The notes: generated by a model not told the origin, from the letters alone. DNA of 19,420 nucleotides from Pseudomonadaceae bacterium UBA836 (GCA_002296055.1 DBHE01000094.1:1-19420); one strand, 5' to 3'; shown: positions 7,471-16,645, numbered from the stretch's first letter. Made by a program: numbers and translations.

Positions 7471-8376
7471 ATGCATATTCTTGGCCCAGGCAGCCTGGGC
7501 CTGCTATGGGCCGCCCGCCTGCAGTTGGCGGGCATCGATTACCGATTGATTGTGCGCAACCAGCAGCAACTGGACAGCTGGCAGCAACGTGACAACCAGC
7601 TGATCTTCAACGATGGCAGCCAGCGCCATGTTCTGACCCTGGCCCTTGAAACAGCAGCGCATGACACCCCCATCAAGCAGTTGATCGTTGCCACAAAAGC
7701 GCACGCGGCCCTGGCCGCCGTGCAGCAGCTGCAGCCTCGACTGGCGCCAGCGTCCGACATACTCATGCTGCAAAATGGTCTCGGCGCGCAGCAGGCGGTC
7801 GCCCGGGCCTGCCCGGACCAGCGCCTCTATGCCGCCAGCGTCACTGACGGCGCCTGGCAACCCGCACCGGGAGAGCTGGTCTGGGCTGGGCGCGGCCGCA
7901 CCACCCTGGGCCCGCTCAACACCGATGCAGACGCCCCCGCCTGGCTGCAGGCACTGCCACCGGCCTTGTTTGATTGGCACTGGCAAATCCCGATCCTGCC
8001 GACGCTATGGCGTAAGCTGGCCATCAACTGCGCGATCAACCCCTATACACTCATCTACGACTGCTGCAACGGCGAAGTGCCTGAGCGCGCAGGCGAATGG
8101 CTGCCAGCCTGCCTGGCGGAGCTTGAGCACCTATTGCTTCACCAGGGCATCGACGATGACTTGACCGACATCGTCCACCAGGTGATACGCAACACCGCGG
8201 CCAACAGCTCCTCCATGCGCCAAGACTTGCATGCCGGTAGACGCACCGAAATTGACTATATCCTCGGCTACGCCTGCCGCCAGGCCCGTCACGACGGGCT
8301 GCCGGTACCGGCTTTGGAGCGCTTGCTGCAATCCGCTCAAGCCTGCCTGCAGCACCACCACTTACCCACTGATTGA
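7471..8376 (+). CDS. panE: 2-dehydropantoate 2-reductase (ketopantoate reductase)
   Basis: PanE reduces ketopantoate to pantoate with NADPH, the second step of pantothenate and CoA synthesis, in the cytosol. The 301-residue protein starts with the Rossmann motif ILGPGSLGLLWA (G5, G7, G10). It carries the family's catalytic and binding signature LWRKLAINCAINP (K182, N186), and a substrate-binding segment NSSSMRQDLHAGRRTEIDYILGY (with E260). The ATG at 7471 is used here; a GTG immediately before it (7468) is also possible. Only 7 bp separate it from the preceding regulator, so translation is probably coupled and the two share a message. Confidence 0.93.
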   Translation: MHILGPGSLGLLWAARLQLAGIDYRLIVRNQQQLDSWQQRDNQLIFNDGSQRHVLTLALETAAHDTPIKQLIVATKAHAALAAVQQLQPRLAPASDILMLQNGLGAQQAVARACPDQRLYAASVTDGAWQPAPGELVWAGRGRTTLGPLNTDADAPAWLQALPPALFDWHWQIPILPTLWRKLAINCAINPYTLIYDCCNGEVPERAGEWLPACLAELEHLLLHQGIDDDLTDIVHQVIRNTAANSSSMRQDLHAGRRTEIDYILGYACRQARHDGLPVPALERLLQSAQACLQHHHLPTD

Positions 8377-8400
8377 GCTTACTCAACCGGAGAACACCCC

Positions 8401-8967
8401 ATGGGCTACCGCCTCAGTAAGATCTATACACGCACCGGCGACCGCGGTGACACCGGCCTGGCGGACGGCCAACGTATCCGCAAGGACCATCCACGAATTG
8501 AAGCAATGGGCGATGTCGACGAACTGAACTGCCAGCTGGGTGTACTGTTGAGTCAGCTGGACGCGCCAGAACTGGCCGATCTGAAAGCGGCACTGGTGCC
8601 GCTGCAGCACCGCCTGTTCGACCTGGGCGGCGAGCTGGCGGTACCCGGCCACGACATCATCGAAGCAAGCGACGTGGCAGCATTGGAAGTATTGGTGGAT
8701 GAGTACAATGAAGCGCTGTCACCACTACAGAACTTCATCCTACCGGGCGGTTCACCTTTGGTGGCACAGGCACACTTGGTGCGCAGTGTCTGCCGGCGCG
8801 CGGAGCGCCACTACCTGACTCTCGCGGCGGAGCAGAAGGTAAACAACCAGTCGGCTATCTACCTTAACCGCCTGTCCGACCTGCTGTTTGTGGTGGCCCG
8901 CAGCATCGCGCGCTTGCAGGCTGTTGATGAAGTTCTGTGGGCCCCCAAGCCCAAGCCAGAGGCTTAG
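8401..8967 (+). CDS. Cob(I)alamin adenosyltransferase, PduO type
   Basis: This 188-residue ATP:corrinoid adenosyltransferase converts cob(I)alamin to adenosylcobalamin. The N-terminus KIYTRTGDRGDTGLADGQR (ATP-binding TRTGD at 10-14) is diagnostic of the PduO/MMAB type rather than the CobA/BtuR type. Other conserved parts are the GDVDELNCQLG helix, FILPGGSPLVAQAHLVRSVCRRAER and YLNRLSDLLFVVAR. The ATG follows CCGGAGAAC and begins 24 bp after panE, so it may be cotranscribed with panE. No other cobalamin gene is nearby. It ends 20 bp from the convergent chemoreceptor gene with no visible terminator between them. Confidence 0.94.
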   Translation: MGYRLSKIYTRTGDRGDTGLADGQRIRKDHPRIEAMGDVDELNCQLGVLLSQLDAPELADLKAALVPLQHRLFDLGGELAVPGHDIIEASDVAALEVLVDEYNEALSPLQNFILPGGSPLVAQAHLVRSVCRRAERHYLTLAAEQKVNNQSAIYLNRLSDLLFVVARSIARLQAVDEVLWAPKPKPEA

Positions 8968-8987
8968 GCCGGCAGCCTCAGCAACGG

Positions 8988-11006
8988 CTATACCTTGAAG
9001 GCGTTGATAATGCCTTGCAGCGATTGCACCAGCTGCCCCATGCGCCCGCTGGCGTCCTCCGAGCGGCGGGCACCATCGGCAGTGCGCTCACCCGCCTGAT
9101 TGATCTGCACGATGTTCTGATCGATATCGTGGCTGACCACTGTCTGCTCTTCGGCGGCGGCGGCAATCTGCTGGCTCTGGTCAACAATCTGCGTCACTGC
9201 CTTCAAGATACTGTCCAGCCCCTGCTGAACCCGTAGAGAGGCATCTACCGTAGAGGCGGTCATGCCATGGCTGCTGTCCATGGCCCGCACCGCTGCCCCT
9301 ACACCGTCCTGCAGACGCACGATCATCTGCTCAATTTCTTCAGTGGACTGCTGCGTACGACGCGCCAGGGTACGCACCTCGTCCGCTACCACGGCAAAGC
9401 CCCGGCCCTGCTCACCAGCCCGAGCGGCCTCGATAGCGGCGTTCAGCGCCAGCAGGTTGGTTTGCTCGGCCACACCTTTGATCACGTCCAGCACCCTACT
9501 GATCGACGCGCTGTCTTCGGCCAGCTGGTTGATAACCCGCACCGAGTTCTCGATCTCACCGGCCAGCTTCTCGATGCCGTCGACCGAGGACTCAACCAGG
9601 CGTCGGCCATTAAGGGTTTCCGTGTTCACCTGCTCTGCGTTGGTAACCGCCAGAGCAGCGCTACGGGCCACTTCCTGGGAGGTGGCAGCCATTTCGTTCA
9701 TGGCCGTTGCAACCTGCTCAATCTGGCTGCGCTGAGCGGTCACCGACTGATTGCTTTCCGCGGCGATCTGCTCAACCTCGCGGGACTGCTCCTGCACCTG
9801 CCCAGAGGTCACGCTGACCTGCTGGATCAGCTCGCGCACGCGCTGCACCGTGTTATTGAAATCACTGGCCAGGGCGCCCAGCTCGTCGCGGCTATCAACA
9901 TCCACGCGCACGGTCATGTCGCCCTGGGCCACCTGCCCCATTTGCTGCGACAGGCGCTTGAGTGTACGGCGAGTCGCCATGTAGAAGCCCGCATACAGGT
10001 AGATAATCAGCAGACCAACCGCGAGCAGCGAGACAATCAAGACCATCATGGCGCGCTCGTTCTGACCCAGGCGGCTTTCCAGCTGAGCGCCCAGGTAGTC
10101 GAAAATGGCGGCATTCAACGCATAGGTGGTATCAATCTCGCCGCTGATGCGGTCAAAGAAAGCGTCCCAGCTGCTGTCCAGCGAAGCAGCGATGATGATG
10201 TCTTCTTCAAAGATCAGCGACGCGTTGTCGATACTTTCGCGGCTGCGCGCCGCCGCTGAGGCCAGCGTGGCGTTACCGGTCGCGCCGATCGACTGATCCA
10301 GGTTCTGTTGATAATCAGTGCCCAACTTCTGCAGCACAGTTACCAGCTCATCCATCTCGCGGCTGGCATCAGAATTGAGAAAACCAAGCCCCATCGAGTA
10401 GGCGCCGGTCGCACGCCCTTGCCCAAGAGTAGAGGTGACCTCCGGCATGCTGGCAATCAGCAGCTCGGTGAGTTGGCGAATGTTGCGATCAAAATCCTGC
10501 GGCAGTCCGGCGTAGGCCGCAGTGAGATTCAGCAGACTACCGACATTATCCAGCGCCTGAGCGGACATGCCGCTGCGTGAAATGATCGACTGGGCGCCGA
10601 TCTCTTCATAGCTGGCAACCAGTTGGTCGCGCATCTGAATAACATCTGCCGCTGCCGGGTCTTCTGCACTCAGTGGCAACTGCTGCAGCTGCTGCACCAG
10701 TTGCGCGCGCACTTGCGTCAGGCGCTCTTCAATGCCCGTCGTCTCGCCACCCTGACCAATGCGCAGGTTCACCACATCCAGATCACGCACCAATTCGGCA
10801 CTTTGCAGCGCCTTGGCCACACCCTGCACGACCGCCAGGCTGTCCAGCGCGTGCCGTGTGACTTCAACCCGCTCGTAGGACTGTTGCACGAGCAGCGTAC
10901 TGACAAAACCGAGGGGGACAAAAAACAGCACGCTGATCAGACAAAACTTCATGCCGTAGCTAAGTCTATTCATCAACGCAATGGCAGGGGACAGAAGACT
11001 ATTCAC
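8988..11006 (-). CDS. Methyl-accepting chemotaxis protein (chemoreceptor)
   Basis: The 672-residue receptor has TM1 (about 21-40), a large periplasmic domain (about 41-317), TM2 (about 318-342), a HAMP linker (about 343-395, [23 protein letters not shown]) and a cytoplasmic signalling domain. The signalling tip, near residues 512-545, contains [32 protein letters not shown] and contacts CheA and CheW. No C-terminal CheR/CheB tether pentapeptide is present (it ends GIINAFKV). The periplasmic domain is predicted mostly helical; a nitrate/nitrite-sensor (NIT) type is possible, but I cannot assign a ligand. Translation starts at a GTG at 11006, 7 nt after AGGAGAG. A sigma-28 promoter at 11138-11164 explains its expression with flagellar genes. 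It resembles PA4520 in position. Confidence 0.95.
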   Translation of the reverse strand: MNSLLSPAIALMNRLSYGMKFCLISVLFFVPLGFVSTLLVQQSYERVEVTRHALDSLAVVQGVAKALQSAELVRDLDVVNLRIGQGGETTGIEERLTQVRAQLVQQLQQLPLSAEDPAAADVIQMRDQLVASYEEIGAQSIISRSGMSAQALDNVGSLLNLTAAYAGLPQDFDRNIRQLTELLIASMPEVTSTLGQGRATGAYSMGLGFLNSDASREMDELVTVLQKLGTDYQQNLDQSIGATGNATLASAAARSRESIDNASLIFEEDIIIAASLDSSWDAFFDRISGEIDTTYALNAAIFDYLGAQLESRLGQNERAMMVLIVSLLAVGLLIIYLYAGFYMATRRTLKRLSQQMGQVAQGDMTVRVDVDSRDELGALASDFNNTVQRVRELIQQVSVTSGQVQEQSREVEQIAAESNQSVTAQRSQIEQVATAMNEMAATSQEVARSAALAVTNAEQVNTETLNGRRLVESSVDGIEKLAGEIENSVRVINQLAEDSASISRVLDVIKGVAEQTNLLALNAAIEAARAGEQGRGFAVVADEVRTLARRTQQSTEEIEQMIVRLQDGVGAAVRAMDSSHGMTASTVDASLRVQQGLDSILKAVTQIVDQSQQIAAAAEEQTVVSHDIDQNIVQINQAGERTADGARRSEDASGRMGQLVQSLQGIINAFKV

Positions 11007-11137
11007 CCGTGAACTCTCCTAAAAGTAAGCTGCCCCGCGGTTCGGGCTAGGCATCAGCTGCACTGACGCTGGTTGTTTTAATGATTCCGCTGCAGAGGCT
11101 GACGCTGCGCTCCACCTCTTAATGTCTCATGTTGACG

Positions 11138-11164
11138 CTATCGGCTTCAATTACGACAACTTTA
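11138..11164 (-). promoter_or_regulatory. Sigma-28 (FliA) promoter for the chemoreceptor gene
   Basis: On the minus strand, TAAAGTTG (11164-11157) is followed after exactly 11 bp by GCCGATAG (11145-11138). The FliA consensus is TAAAGTTT, 11 bp, GCCGATAA, so 14 of 16 positions match with ideal spacing. It lies 12 bp downstream of the ampE stop and gives the chemoreceptor mRNA a leader of about 120 nt. This separates the receptor from ampDE regulation. Confidence 0.85.
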
Positions 11165-11175
11165 AGAAAACGCCG

Positions 11176-12018
11176 TCAGCCCAATACCACCAACAACGCC
11201 ATCACCACCGCCCAAGCGAGCAGCGCGCGCTTAAGCAAGGTTCGAGTATCGGCGAGCGCGCCGGTGTCATCCTCATCAGCCAGACTCCCCTGGCCACCAG
11301 ACAAGGCAGCCACAGCGGTGCGATCGACCAGCTCATCAGCACTAACGTCCCAGCTTAGCAGCGCACCAGCCAAGGCATCGCGCACATGATCAAAATGCCC
11401 TACCAGCGCAAAACTCACCGCCAGCAAACGCGCCGGCAGCCATTCCAGGGCGTGTACAAGGGCAGGAGCAGGCCCTGCCTGCGGCGATGCCTGCCGCTCG
11501 GTCAGCAGGTGCAACAGGCGGTACCCCAGTGCGCCGACCGGGCCCAACAAAACAAACCAGAACACGGTCACCACGTAGCCGTGCAACACCTCGTGCAACA
11601 AGGCGCTACGCGCAGCAGCCACCAAGGGCGGCAGTGTGCCGTCAGCATCGGCGGGCACTGGCACCCCAAGGTCCTGCTCAGCCAGCTGCAATGCAGCCTG
11701 CTGGTCACCGCGTGCTAGCGCAGCCTCAAACTCGGCTGTCATCCCTTCCAGGGGGTCACGGCGCCCCATGCAGGCCAGTAGCACCAACGCGGACAGCAGC
11801 AGGAGCAGCAAACCCAAGCTTTGGCTGGCCAGCCACCACTGCAGCAGGGCAAGCGGCACAAGCGGCAAGAGCGCCAACAGCATGACCAGCCAAGGGCCGC
11901 GATCAGCCCAACGCGCGGTAAAATCAATCCACAGACGTGGCACATCCACTGGTAAGCCACGGCGCAGCGGCGCCAGCCACATCAGGCCACATACCAACAG
12001 CAGGGCAAGAAAATACAT
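11176..12018 (-). CDS. ampE: AmpE inner-membrane protein
   Basis: The 280-residue protein has AmpE family features. There are hydrophobic segments at about 1-15, 40-63, 66-84, 145-170 and 260-280, a cytoplasmic-type stretch with EFEAALARGDQQAALQLAEQDLG, and the conserved ALLHEVLHGYVVTVFWFVLLGPVGALGYRLLHLL. AmpE is cotranscribed with ampD in enterobacteria and pseudomonads; its biochemical role is unclear, though it has been proposed as a sensory partner in ampC control. The frame opens at 12057, but the ATG at 12018 overlaps the ampD stop by one base (TGATG), showing translational coupling. The motif and the synteny together make the call firm. Confidence 0.93.
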   Translation of the reverse strand: MYFLALLLVCGLMWLAPLRRGLPVDVPRLWIDFTARWADRGPWLVMLLALLPLVPLALLQWWLASQSLGLLLLLLSALVLLACMGRRDPLEGMTAEFEAALARGDQQAALQLAEQDLGVPVPADADGTLPPLVAAARSALLHEVLHGYVVTVFWFVLLGPVGALGYRLLHLLTERQASPQAGPAPALVHALEWLPARLLAVSFALVGHFDHVRDALAGALLSWDVSADELVDRTAVAALSGGQGSLADEDDTGALADTRTLLKRALLAWAVVMALLVVLG

Positions 12019-12566
12019 CAGCTCACTCCCTTGAGCGCAGAAAGATAGCGCTGCCAATCAAAGGCGATACCGGGGTCCGACTTGCGTCCCGGCGCGATAA
12101 ACTCATGGCCGGTAATACGGCTATTGGTGATGGCCGGATAGGCGGCTTGCAGCGCTTTGGTCAGCGCTAGCAAAGCAGCGTATTGGGCATCAGTGTAGGC
12201 AAGCTCATCAGTGCCTTCGAGCTCGATACCGATAGAGAAGTCATTGCAATTGTCCCGGCCGGCATAGCGCGAAGCGCCAGCATGCCAGGCACGCCGGTCG
12301 CACGAGACAAATTGGGTAACCAGGCCGTCACGCTCAATCAGAAAATGCGCCGACACCCGCAGTGACGCAATGTCGGCAAAATAGGGATGCTGGGCAGGAT
12401 CGAGCTCGCCCTGAAAGAAGGACTGCACATAGCCGCCACCAAACTCACCAGGCGGCAGGCTGATATTGTGGATAACAAGCAGGGAGATATCGTCGCTCGG
12501 ACGCTCATTGCAATGCGCAGAAAGACACCGTGGCGCCCCTTCCAACCAGCCGTCGCGCACCTGCAT
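12018..12566 (-). CDS. ampD: AmpD 1,6-anhydro-N-acetylmuramyl-L-alanine amidase
   Basis: AmpD is a cytosolic zinc amidase that removes the peptide from anhydroMurNAc-peptides imported by AmpG. This recycles cell wall and lowers the signal that induces ampC through AmpR. The 182-residue protein keeps the zinc ligands H33 (VIHNIS), H154 (GHEF) and D164 (SDPG). The catalytic glutamate E115 (IGIELEG) and K162 are also present, almost at the numbering of Citrobacter AmpD. There is no signal peptide, unlike AmpDh2 and AmpDh3. The ATG at 12566 follows a GGAAGGGCGG site. It overlaps ampE by one base and lies 58 bp after the DUF1631 gene, so a three-gene transcript is likely. Confidence 0.97.
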   Translation of the reverse strand: MQVRDGWLEGAPRCLSAHCNERPSDDISLLVIHNISLPPGEFGGGYVQSFFQGELDPAQHPYFADIASLRVSAHFLIERDGLVTQFVSCDRRAWHAGASRYAGRDNCNDFSIGIELEGTDELAYTDAQYAALLALTKALQAAYPAITNSRITGHEFIAPGRKSDPGIAFDWQRYLSALKGVS

Positions 12567-12624
12567 ACCGCCCTTCCCCCTGTAGCCAAAGCCTTATGCT
12601 ATCAGGCGGCGAGAGCGGACGCAT

Positions 12625-14922
12625 TCAGGACTTTGACTGGAGCTGACGCAAATTGCCGATCACCGACTCCAGCGCGCGATCAAACAGCTGATTCTCATCC
12701 AGCAGGCTGATGCGACCCTGATCGAAACAGCGGGCCAGCTCCTGACGACCAAATTCAGCCACCTTCAGGCCGTTGCGGTTAACAAAGATGAATTTGCCGC
12801 TGAAACTGATAATGGCGGCCAGCTTGCAGCGCTGGCTCGCCTTGCCTTCGGCCGACTCCAACTGAAACCAGCATCCCGTACCGAGACTATCGATCCAGCG
12901 CTGAGCGCCAACGCTGGGCAGGTCCTCAACCGTCTCGACCGGCGCCTCCAGCTCTTCTTGCTGAATGACCGGCTGCTCGATATGTACCGCTTCAACGGCA
13001 ACCGGCGCAGGCTCCGGTGTTGCCAACGCCGGCGCCGGAGCGGGCTCTTCGACAACAGCCTCTACCAGCTCTGCGCCGTGCTCGCTTTCGGTTGGGACCG
13101 CAGGCTCAACGGCCAAGGCCAGAGCAGCCTGCTGCGGCTGCTGCAAGGCTTTTAGCTGCGCCGCCACCGCTGCGGCATCCAGACCCAGCAGTTCGAGCCC
13201 CTCGGACAAGGCCGCTTCAGTCTGGCGATTATGCTCGATGCGCAGCTCGCGGCCGGCGTAACTTACCGGCTCAACGCTGACGACCATCGCCATGGCGGTT
13301 TCCAGCGCCTGCTGCCAAGCGATGGAATCTGCGCCTTCGCGCAGAAACACCATCTGCATCACCTGGCTCCAGGTGTCGCGCAGCATGTCTACCAGGGTCA
13401 CCGGCAGGGTGCGCCCCACCAGCAGGCCATTAATTTCACGCGCCACCTGGGCACGTGCCGCCTGAATACGCGCCCGCCCCTCTTCGGCATCACGGGTGCG
13501 CTGCTCTACGCGGTCCGCGCGGCGCTGTTCGGTGCGCAAAAAATCGGTCAGCCGCTGATACAAAGTGTCGAACAGCCCTGCATCGGGCTCCGACTCGGCC
13601 AACAACTGCTCAACGATCTCTTCCAGCAGCGCATGCAGCTGATCACGGCGCAGGTCATCATGCTCGTTCCAGCCCATGGTGGCCCGGGACAACTCATTGA
13701 GCAGGCGGCGAGCCGGGTGTGAAGAACGACTGAAAAAGCTCTTGTCTACGATGGCCACACGGAGCACGGGTAGCTGCAGGCGGGTGATCAGCACCTTGAC
13801 TGCTGAGGGCAACTCCCGATCTTCGAGGATAAAGTCGAACAGCATGGACACCAGACTGATGACATCATCATCTACGCGCGCGACAGTCTTGCGGTCAGCG
13901 CCCATCTCACGCTGCTGGTGCAACAGCTGCTGAATCTGCTGACGCAGGCCCGCCCCGCCCGATTCGGCAGCGAAGCTCTCCGGCGACACGGCCGACAGCA
14001 CCTGCAGCAACTCGTTACTGTGCATCGGCACCGACCCTGCGCCTGAACCTGCCAGCCCAGACAAGGCCATATCGCCACTGGCCAGCCGCCACTTGCCGAT
14101 CAGCTCACTGAACATGCCCAGCACTTCCTGCTGCTCAGACGCCGTGCCGCGCGGTGCATCGGCAGTGCTGTCGCCACGACCATCGCCCGTACCGCGCGCC
14201 GGCATCGGGCGGCGGCTGGAACTGACGGCCGACAGGCGCAGATCAGGCATGACGCCCGCACTGATCAGCGCCTCGTTGAGCCCTTCATACAAAGTGTCGA
14301 TGCCATTGAGGACGCAGCGCTCAAACAGCTTGAAAACAATCAGCCGTACCTTGATGTTCAGCTCGAGTGTTTCCAGCGCCTCGGCAAAATGCTCTACCAG
14401 ACCACTGGGAGCAAAGGGGCAATTGCGCTCGTCAACACGCTTGCGCGCCAGGCTATTCACCCGCATGGCCAAATGGGCCAGCGCAGTTTGGTTACGACCG
14501 GCGACACGACTGACCATGCCGTCCAGCGCCACCGACTGTTCAAGTTCTTCGGGCTGTACCAGCGTTAGCGAATCCAGCTCGAAGGACACCGCGGCGGGGC
14601 CCTGCGCACCAGCCTCACTGGAGAGCTGCTCCGCCGACAGCACCAGCGCGTCGCAGGTGTGGCGAATGACGCTCAGGCGCTGCAACCGCACACTGCGCAT
14701 GGCTTCAAAGAACAGCGTTTGCTCGGCGTTGTTGGCAGCCTTGTCGGCCATCTCAAACAAGGCGTCATCCGCCATGTCGAACACTTCGACCAGACCACGC
14801 TGCAGATAGGCCGAGGTGAGATCCCGCACCGTCAGCAACGGCGCAGGCAGCAACGATCCGCCGGCCGCTGTGCGGGCTGCCAGATTAGGCTTGATAGATA
14901 CCACCTTGGGGTCTTGGGACAT
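12625..14922 (-). CDS. DUF1631 family protein of unknown function
   Basis: The 765-residue protein resembles DUF1631 proteins, including the P. aeruginosa gene next to ampD (PA4523, from memory, sometimes mislabelled thymidine phosphorylase). Residues about 25-580 are helical and polar, with a likely coiled coil around 465-500 (RTEQRRADRVEQRTRDAEEGRARIQ). Residues about 600-670 are a Pro/Ala/Glu/Val-rich linker. The last 90 residues form a compact basic/beta-rich end (WIDSLGTGCWFQLES, RCKLAAIISFSGKFIFVNRNGLKVAEFG) that recalls a PilZ-like fold, but I see no canonical RxxxR plus NxSxxG cyclic-di-GMP motif. There is no signal peptide or membrane helix. The ATG at 14922 has GGAGAGC ahead. It heads the likely DUF1631-ampD-ampE transcript. 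No function is claimed. Confidence 0.82.
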   Translation of the reverse strand: MSQDPKVVSIKPNLAARTAAGGSLLPAPLLTVRDLTSAYLQRGLVEVFDMADDALFEMADKAANNAEQTLFFEAMRSVRLQRLSVIRHTCDALVLSAEQLSSEAGAQGPAAVSFELDSLTLVQPEELEQSVALDGMVSRVAGRNQTALAHLAMRVNSLARKRVDERNCPFAPSGLVEHFAEALETLELNIKVRLIVFKLFERCVLNGIDTLYEGLNEALISAGVMPDLRLSAVSSSRRPMPARGTGDGRGDSTADAPRGTASEQQEVLGMFSELIGKWRLASGDMALSGLAGSGAGSVPMHSNELLQVLSAVSPESFAAESGGAGLRQQIQQLLHQQREMGADRKTVARVDDDVISLVSMLFDFILEDRELPSAVKVLITRLQLPVLRVAIVDKSFFSRSSHPARRLLNELSRATMGWNEHDDLRRDQLHALLEEIVEQLLAESEPDAGLFDTLYQRLTDFLRTEQRRADRVEQRTRDAEEGRARIQAARAQVAREINGLLVGRTLPVTLVDMLRDTWSQVMQMVFLREGADSIAWQQALETAMAMVVSVEPVSYAGRELRIEHNRQTEAALSEGLELLGLDAAAVAAQLKALQQPQQAALALAVEPAVPTESEHGAELVEAVVEEPAPAPALATPEPAPVAVEAVHIEQPVIQQEELEAPVETVEDLPSVGAQRWIDSLGTGCWFQLESAEGKASQRCKLAAIISFSGKFIFVNRNGLKVAEFGRQELARCFDQGRISLLDENQLFDRALESVIGNLRQLQSKS

Positions 14923-15261
14923 GCTTGCTCTCCAGACAAGATTACCTTGTCGTGCCTGCGTATACGCCTGTATGCACTGCCTGCCTTGAACGCTGCGATC
15001 CCTGCGCCGACTTTATGGCGTCAAAATTCTAGTAGCTTGCAGTATACCCATTTCAGAATACAAAGGATGCGCCCCCTGTCGGTTTCTTGATAAGAGTCAC
15101 AATTCGGGCCACGCAGCCGCAACACGACACATCTGGTAACGCACTGCGCGATCCTGGTATATCCTGAGTCCGGGAAGCGTTTTTCTGATCAAAACCTGCC
15201 TGACAACTAACGGACGCGCCACAAGCGCGCAATCCAATAAAACACCAAGGAGCCACGCTCA
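14923..15261. promoter_or_regulatory. Divergent intergenic region, DUF1631 / AGCS symporter
   Basis: These 339 bp carry no convincing gene. A minus-strand TATACT (15041-15046) is a good -10 for the DUF1631 gene but has no matching -35. On the plus strand TGGTATATC (15155-15163) is a possible extended -10 for the symporter. A 10-bp palindrome GCGTATACGC lies at 14958-14967. I looked for a glycine riboswitch, which controls some AGCS symporters, and did not see its conserved core. The symporter ribosome binding site AAGGAG is at about 15247-15252. Confidence 0.4.
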
Positions 15262-16626
15262 ATGGAAGCGATCATTGCCCTTATCGGGGATATTAACGGC
15301 ATTGTATGGGGGCCAGCGATGCTGGCACTGCTGGCCGGCACCGGCTTGTATCTGACCCTGGGTCTCAAACTGACGCCGCAGCGCAAACTCTTCTACGGCT
15401 TCAGCATGCTCTGGCGCGGCCGCAAGAGCAGCGAAGAAGGCGACATCAGCCCGTTTAATGCGCTGATGACGGCGCTGTCGGCCACTGTGGGCACCGGTAA
15501 CATTGCCGGCGTTGCCACGGCGGTATTCCTCGGCGGCCCCGGCGCGCTGTTCTGGATGTGGGTCATTGCAGTGGTAGGTATGGCCACCAAGTTCTGCGAA
15601 GCGGTGCTGGCAGTACGCTTCCGCGAAAAAGACGCGCTCGGCAACCACGTCGGCGGCCCGATGTACTACATCAAGAACGGCCTGGGCGAGAAGTGGAAGT
15701 GGCTGGGCGTGCTGTTCGCCATCTTCGGCATGCTGGCCGGCTTCGGCATCGGTAACACCATCCAGTCCAACTCGGTTGCCGACGCGCTGAACAGCTCTTT
15801 CAGCATCCCCCCGCTGGTCACCGGCATCATTATTGCCGTGCTGGTTGCCCTGGTACTGCTGGGCGGCATCAAGCGTATCGGTGAAGTAGCAGGCAAGCTG
15901 GTGCCGATCATGGCGATCTTTTACGTTGGTGGCGGCCTGATCATCCTGATCCTGCATGCCGACAAGATCCCGGAAGCCTTCAGCCAGATCTTCTACTACG
16001 CCTTCAACCCAAGTGCAGCAGCCGGCGGTTTTGCTGGCGCGACCGTCTGGATGGCCATGCGCTTTGGTATCGCCCGCGGCGTGTTCTCCAACGAGGCAGG
16101 CCTGGGTAGCGCCCCGATTGCCCACGCGGCAGCGCAAACCAACAACCCGATCCGCCAAGGCACCGTTGCCATGCTGGGTACCTTTATTGACACCATCATC
16201 ATCTGCTCGATCACCGGTCTGGTGATCATGGTGACCGGCGCCTGGACCAGCGGCGAGAACGGTGCACCGCTGTCGGCACTGGCGTTCAGCCAGGGCTTGC
16301 CGGGCATGTGGGGTCAATACATCGTCAGCATCGGCCTGGCTGTCTTTGCCTTCACCACCATCATCGGCTGGAGCTTCTACTCCGAGAAGTGCACGCAGTT
16401 CCTGTTCGGCGAGCGCTCAAACCTGCCGTTCCGCCTGCTGTGGATCATCGCCATTCCGCTGGGCACCCTGCCGGGTATCGACCTGAACAGCCTGTGGCTG
16501 GTGGCTGATACGCTGAACGCCATGATGGCCATTCCCAACCTGATTGCGCTGCTGCTGCTCAGCCCTGTGGTCTTCAAACTGACCAAGGACTACTTTGCCG
16601 ACCCGGCAAACTACATGAACAAGTAA
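15262..16626 (+). CDS. Sodium:alanine/glycine symporter (AGCS family)
   Basis: This 454-residue inner-membrane transporter couples sodium (or proton) flow to uptake of alanine or glycine. It has about 11 hydrophobic segments. Family-diagnostic blocks are FNALMTALSATVGTGNIAGVATAVFLGGPGALFWMWV, VGGPMYYIKNGLG, RGVFSNEAGLGSAPIAHAAAQTNNP and the C-terminal DTLNAMMAIPNLIALLLLSPVVFKLT. The length is typical. The ATG follows AAGGAG at 9 nt. A strong intrinsic terminator lies 20 bp past the stop, so it is probably transcribed alone. It sits between the DUF1631 gene and nadC, which I recall as adjacent in P. aeruginosa. Substrate preference cannot be read from the sequence; AlsT and DagA are names used for relatives. 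Confidence 0.94.
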   Translation: MEAIIALIGDINGIVWGPAMLALLAGTGLYLTLGLKLTPQRKLFYGFSMLWRGRKSSEEGDISPFNALMTALSATVGTGNIAGVATAVFLGGPGALFWMWVIAVVGMATKFCEAVLAVRFREKDALGNHVGGPMYYIKNGLGEKWKWLGVLFAIFGMLAGFGIGNTIQSNSVADALNSSFSIPPLVTGIIIAVLVALVLLGGIKRIGEVAGKLVPIMAIFYVGGGLIILILHADKIPEAFSQIFYYAFNPSAAAGGFAGATVWMAMRFGIARGVFSNEAGLGSAPIAHAAAQTNNPIRQGTVAMLGTFIDTIIICSITGLVIMVTGAWTSGENGAPLSALAFSQGLPGMWGQYIVSIGLAVFAFTTIIGWSFYSEKCTQFLFGERSNLPFRLLWIIAIPLGTLPGIDLNSLWLVADTLNAMMAIPNLIALLLLSPVVFKLTKDYFADPANYMNK

Positions 16627-16645
16627 CAGCCCGTCAGACCTGAAG

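Noticed and set aside
9267..10259. 330-codon plus-strand open frame opposite the chemoreceptor gene
   Set aside because: It is fully antisense to a clear receptor gene. The product is low-complexity, His/Gln/Leu-rich, as expected from antisense of GC-biased codons, and matches no family.
14923..15261. Glycine riboswitch or other leader RNA upstream of the AGCS symporter
   Set aside because: The conserved glycine-aptamer core segments are not visible and no terminator-like hairpin lies before the start codon.
15259..16317. 352-codon minus-strand open frame opposite the AGCS symporter
   Set aside because: It is antisense to a well-conserved transporter. The translation is rich in His, Gln, Asp and Ala with no domain, a typical shadow frame.
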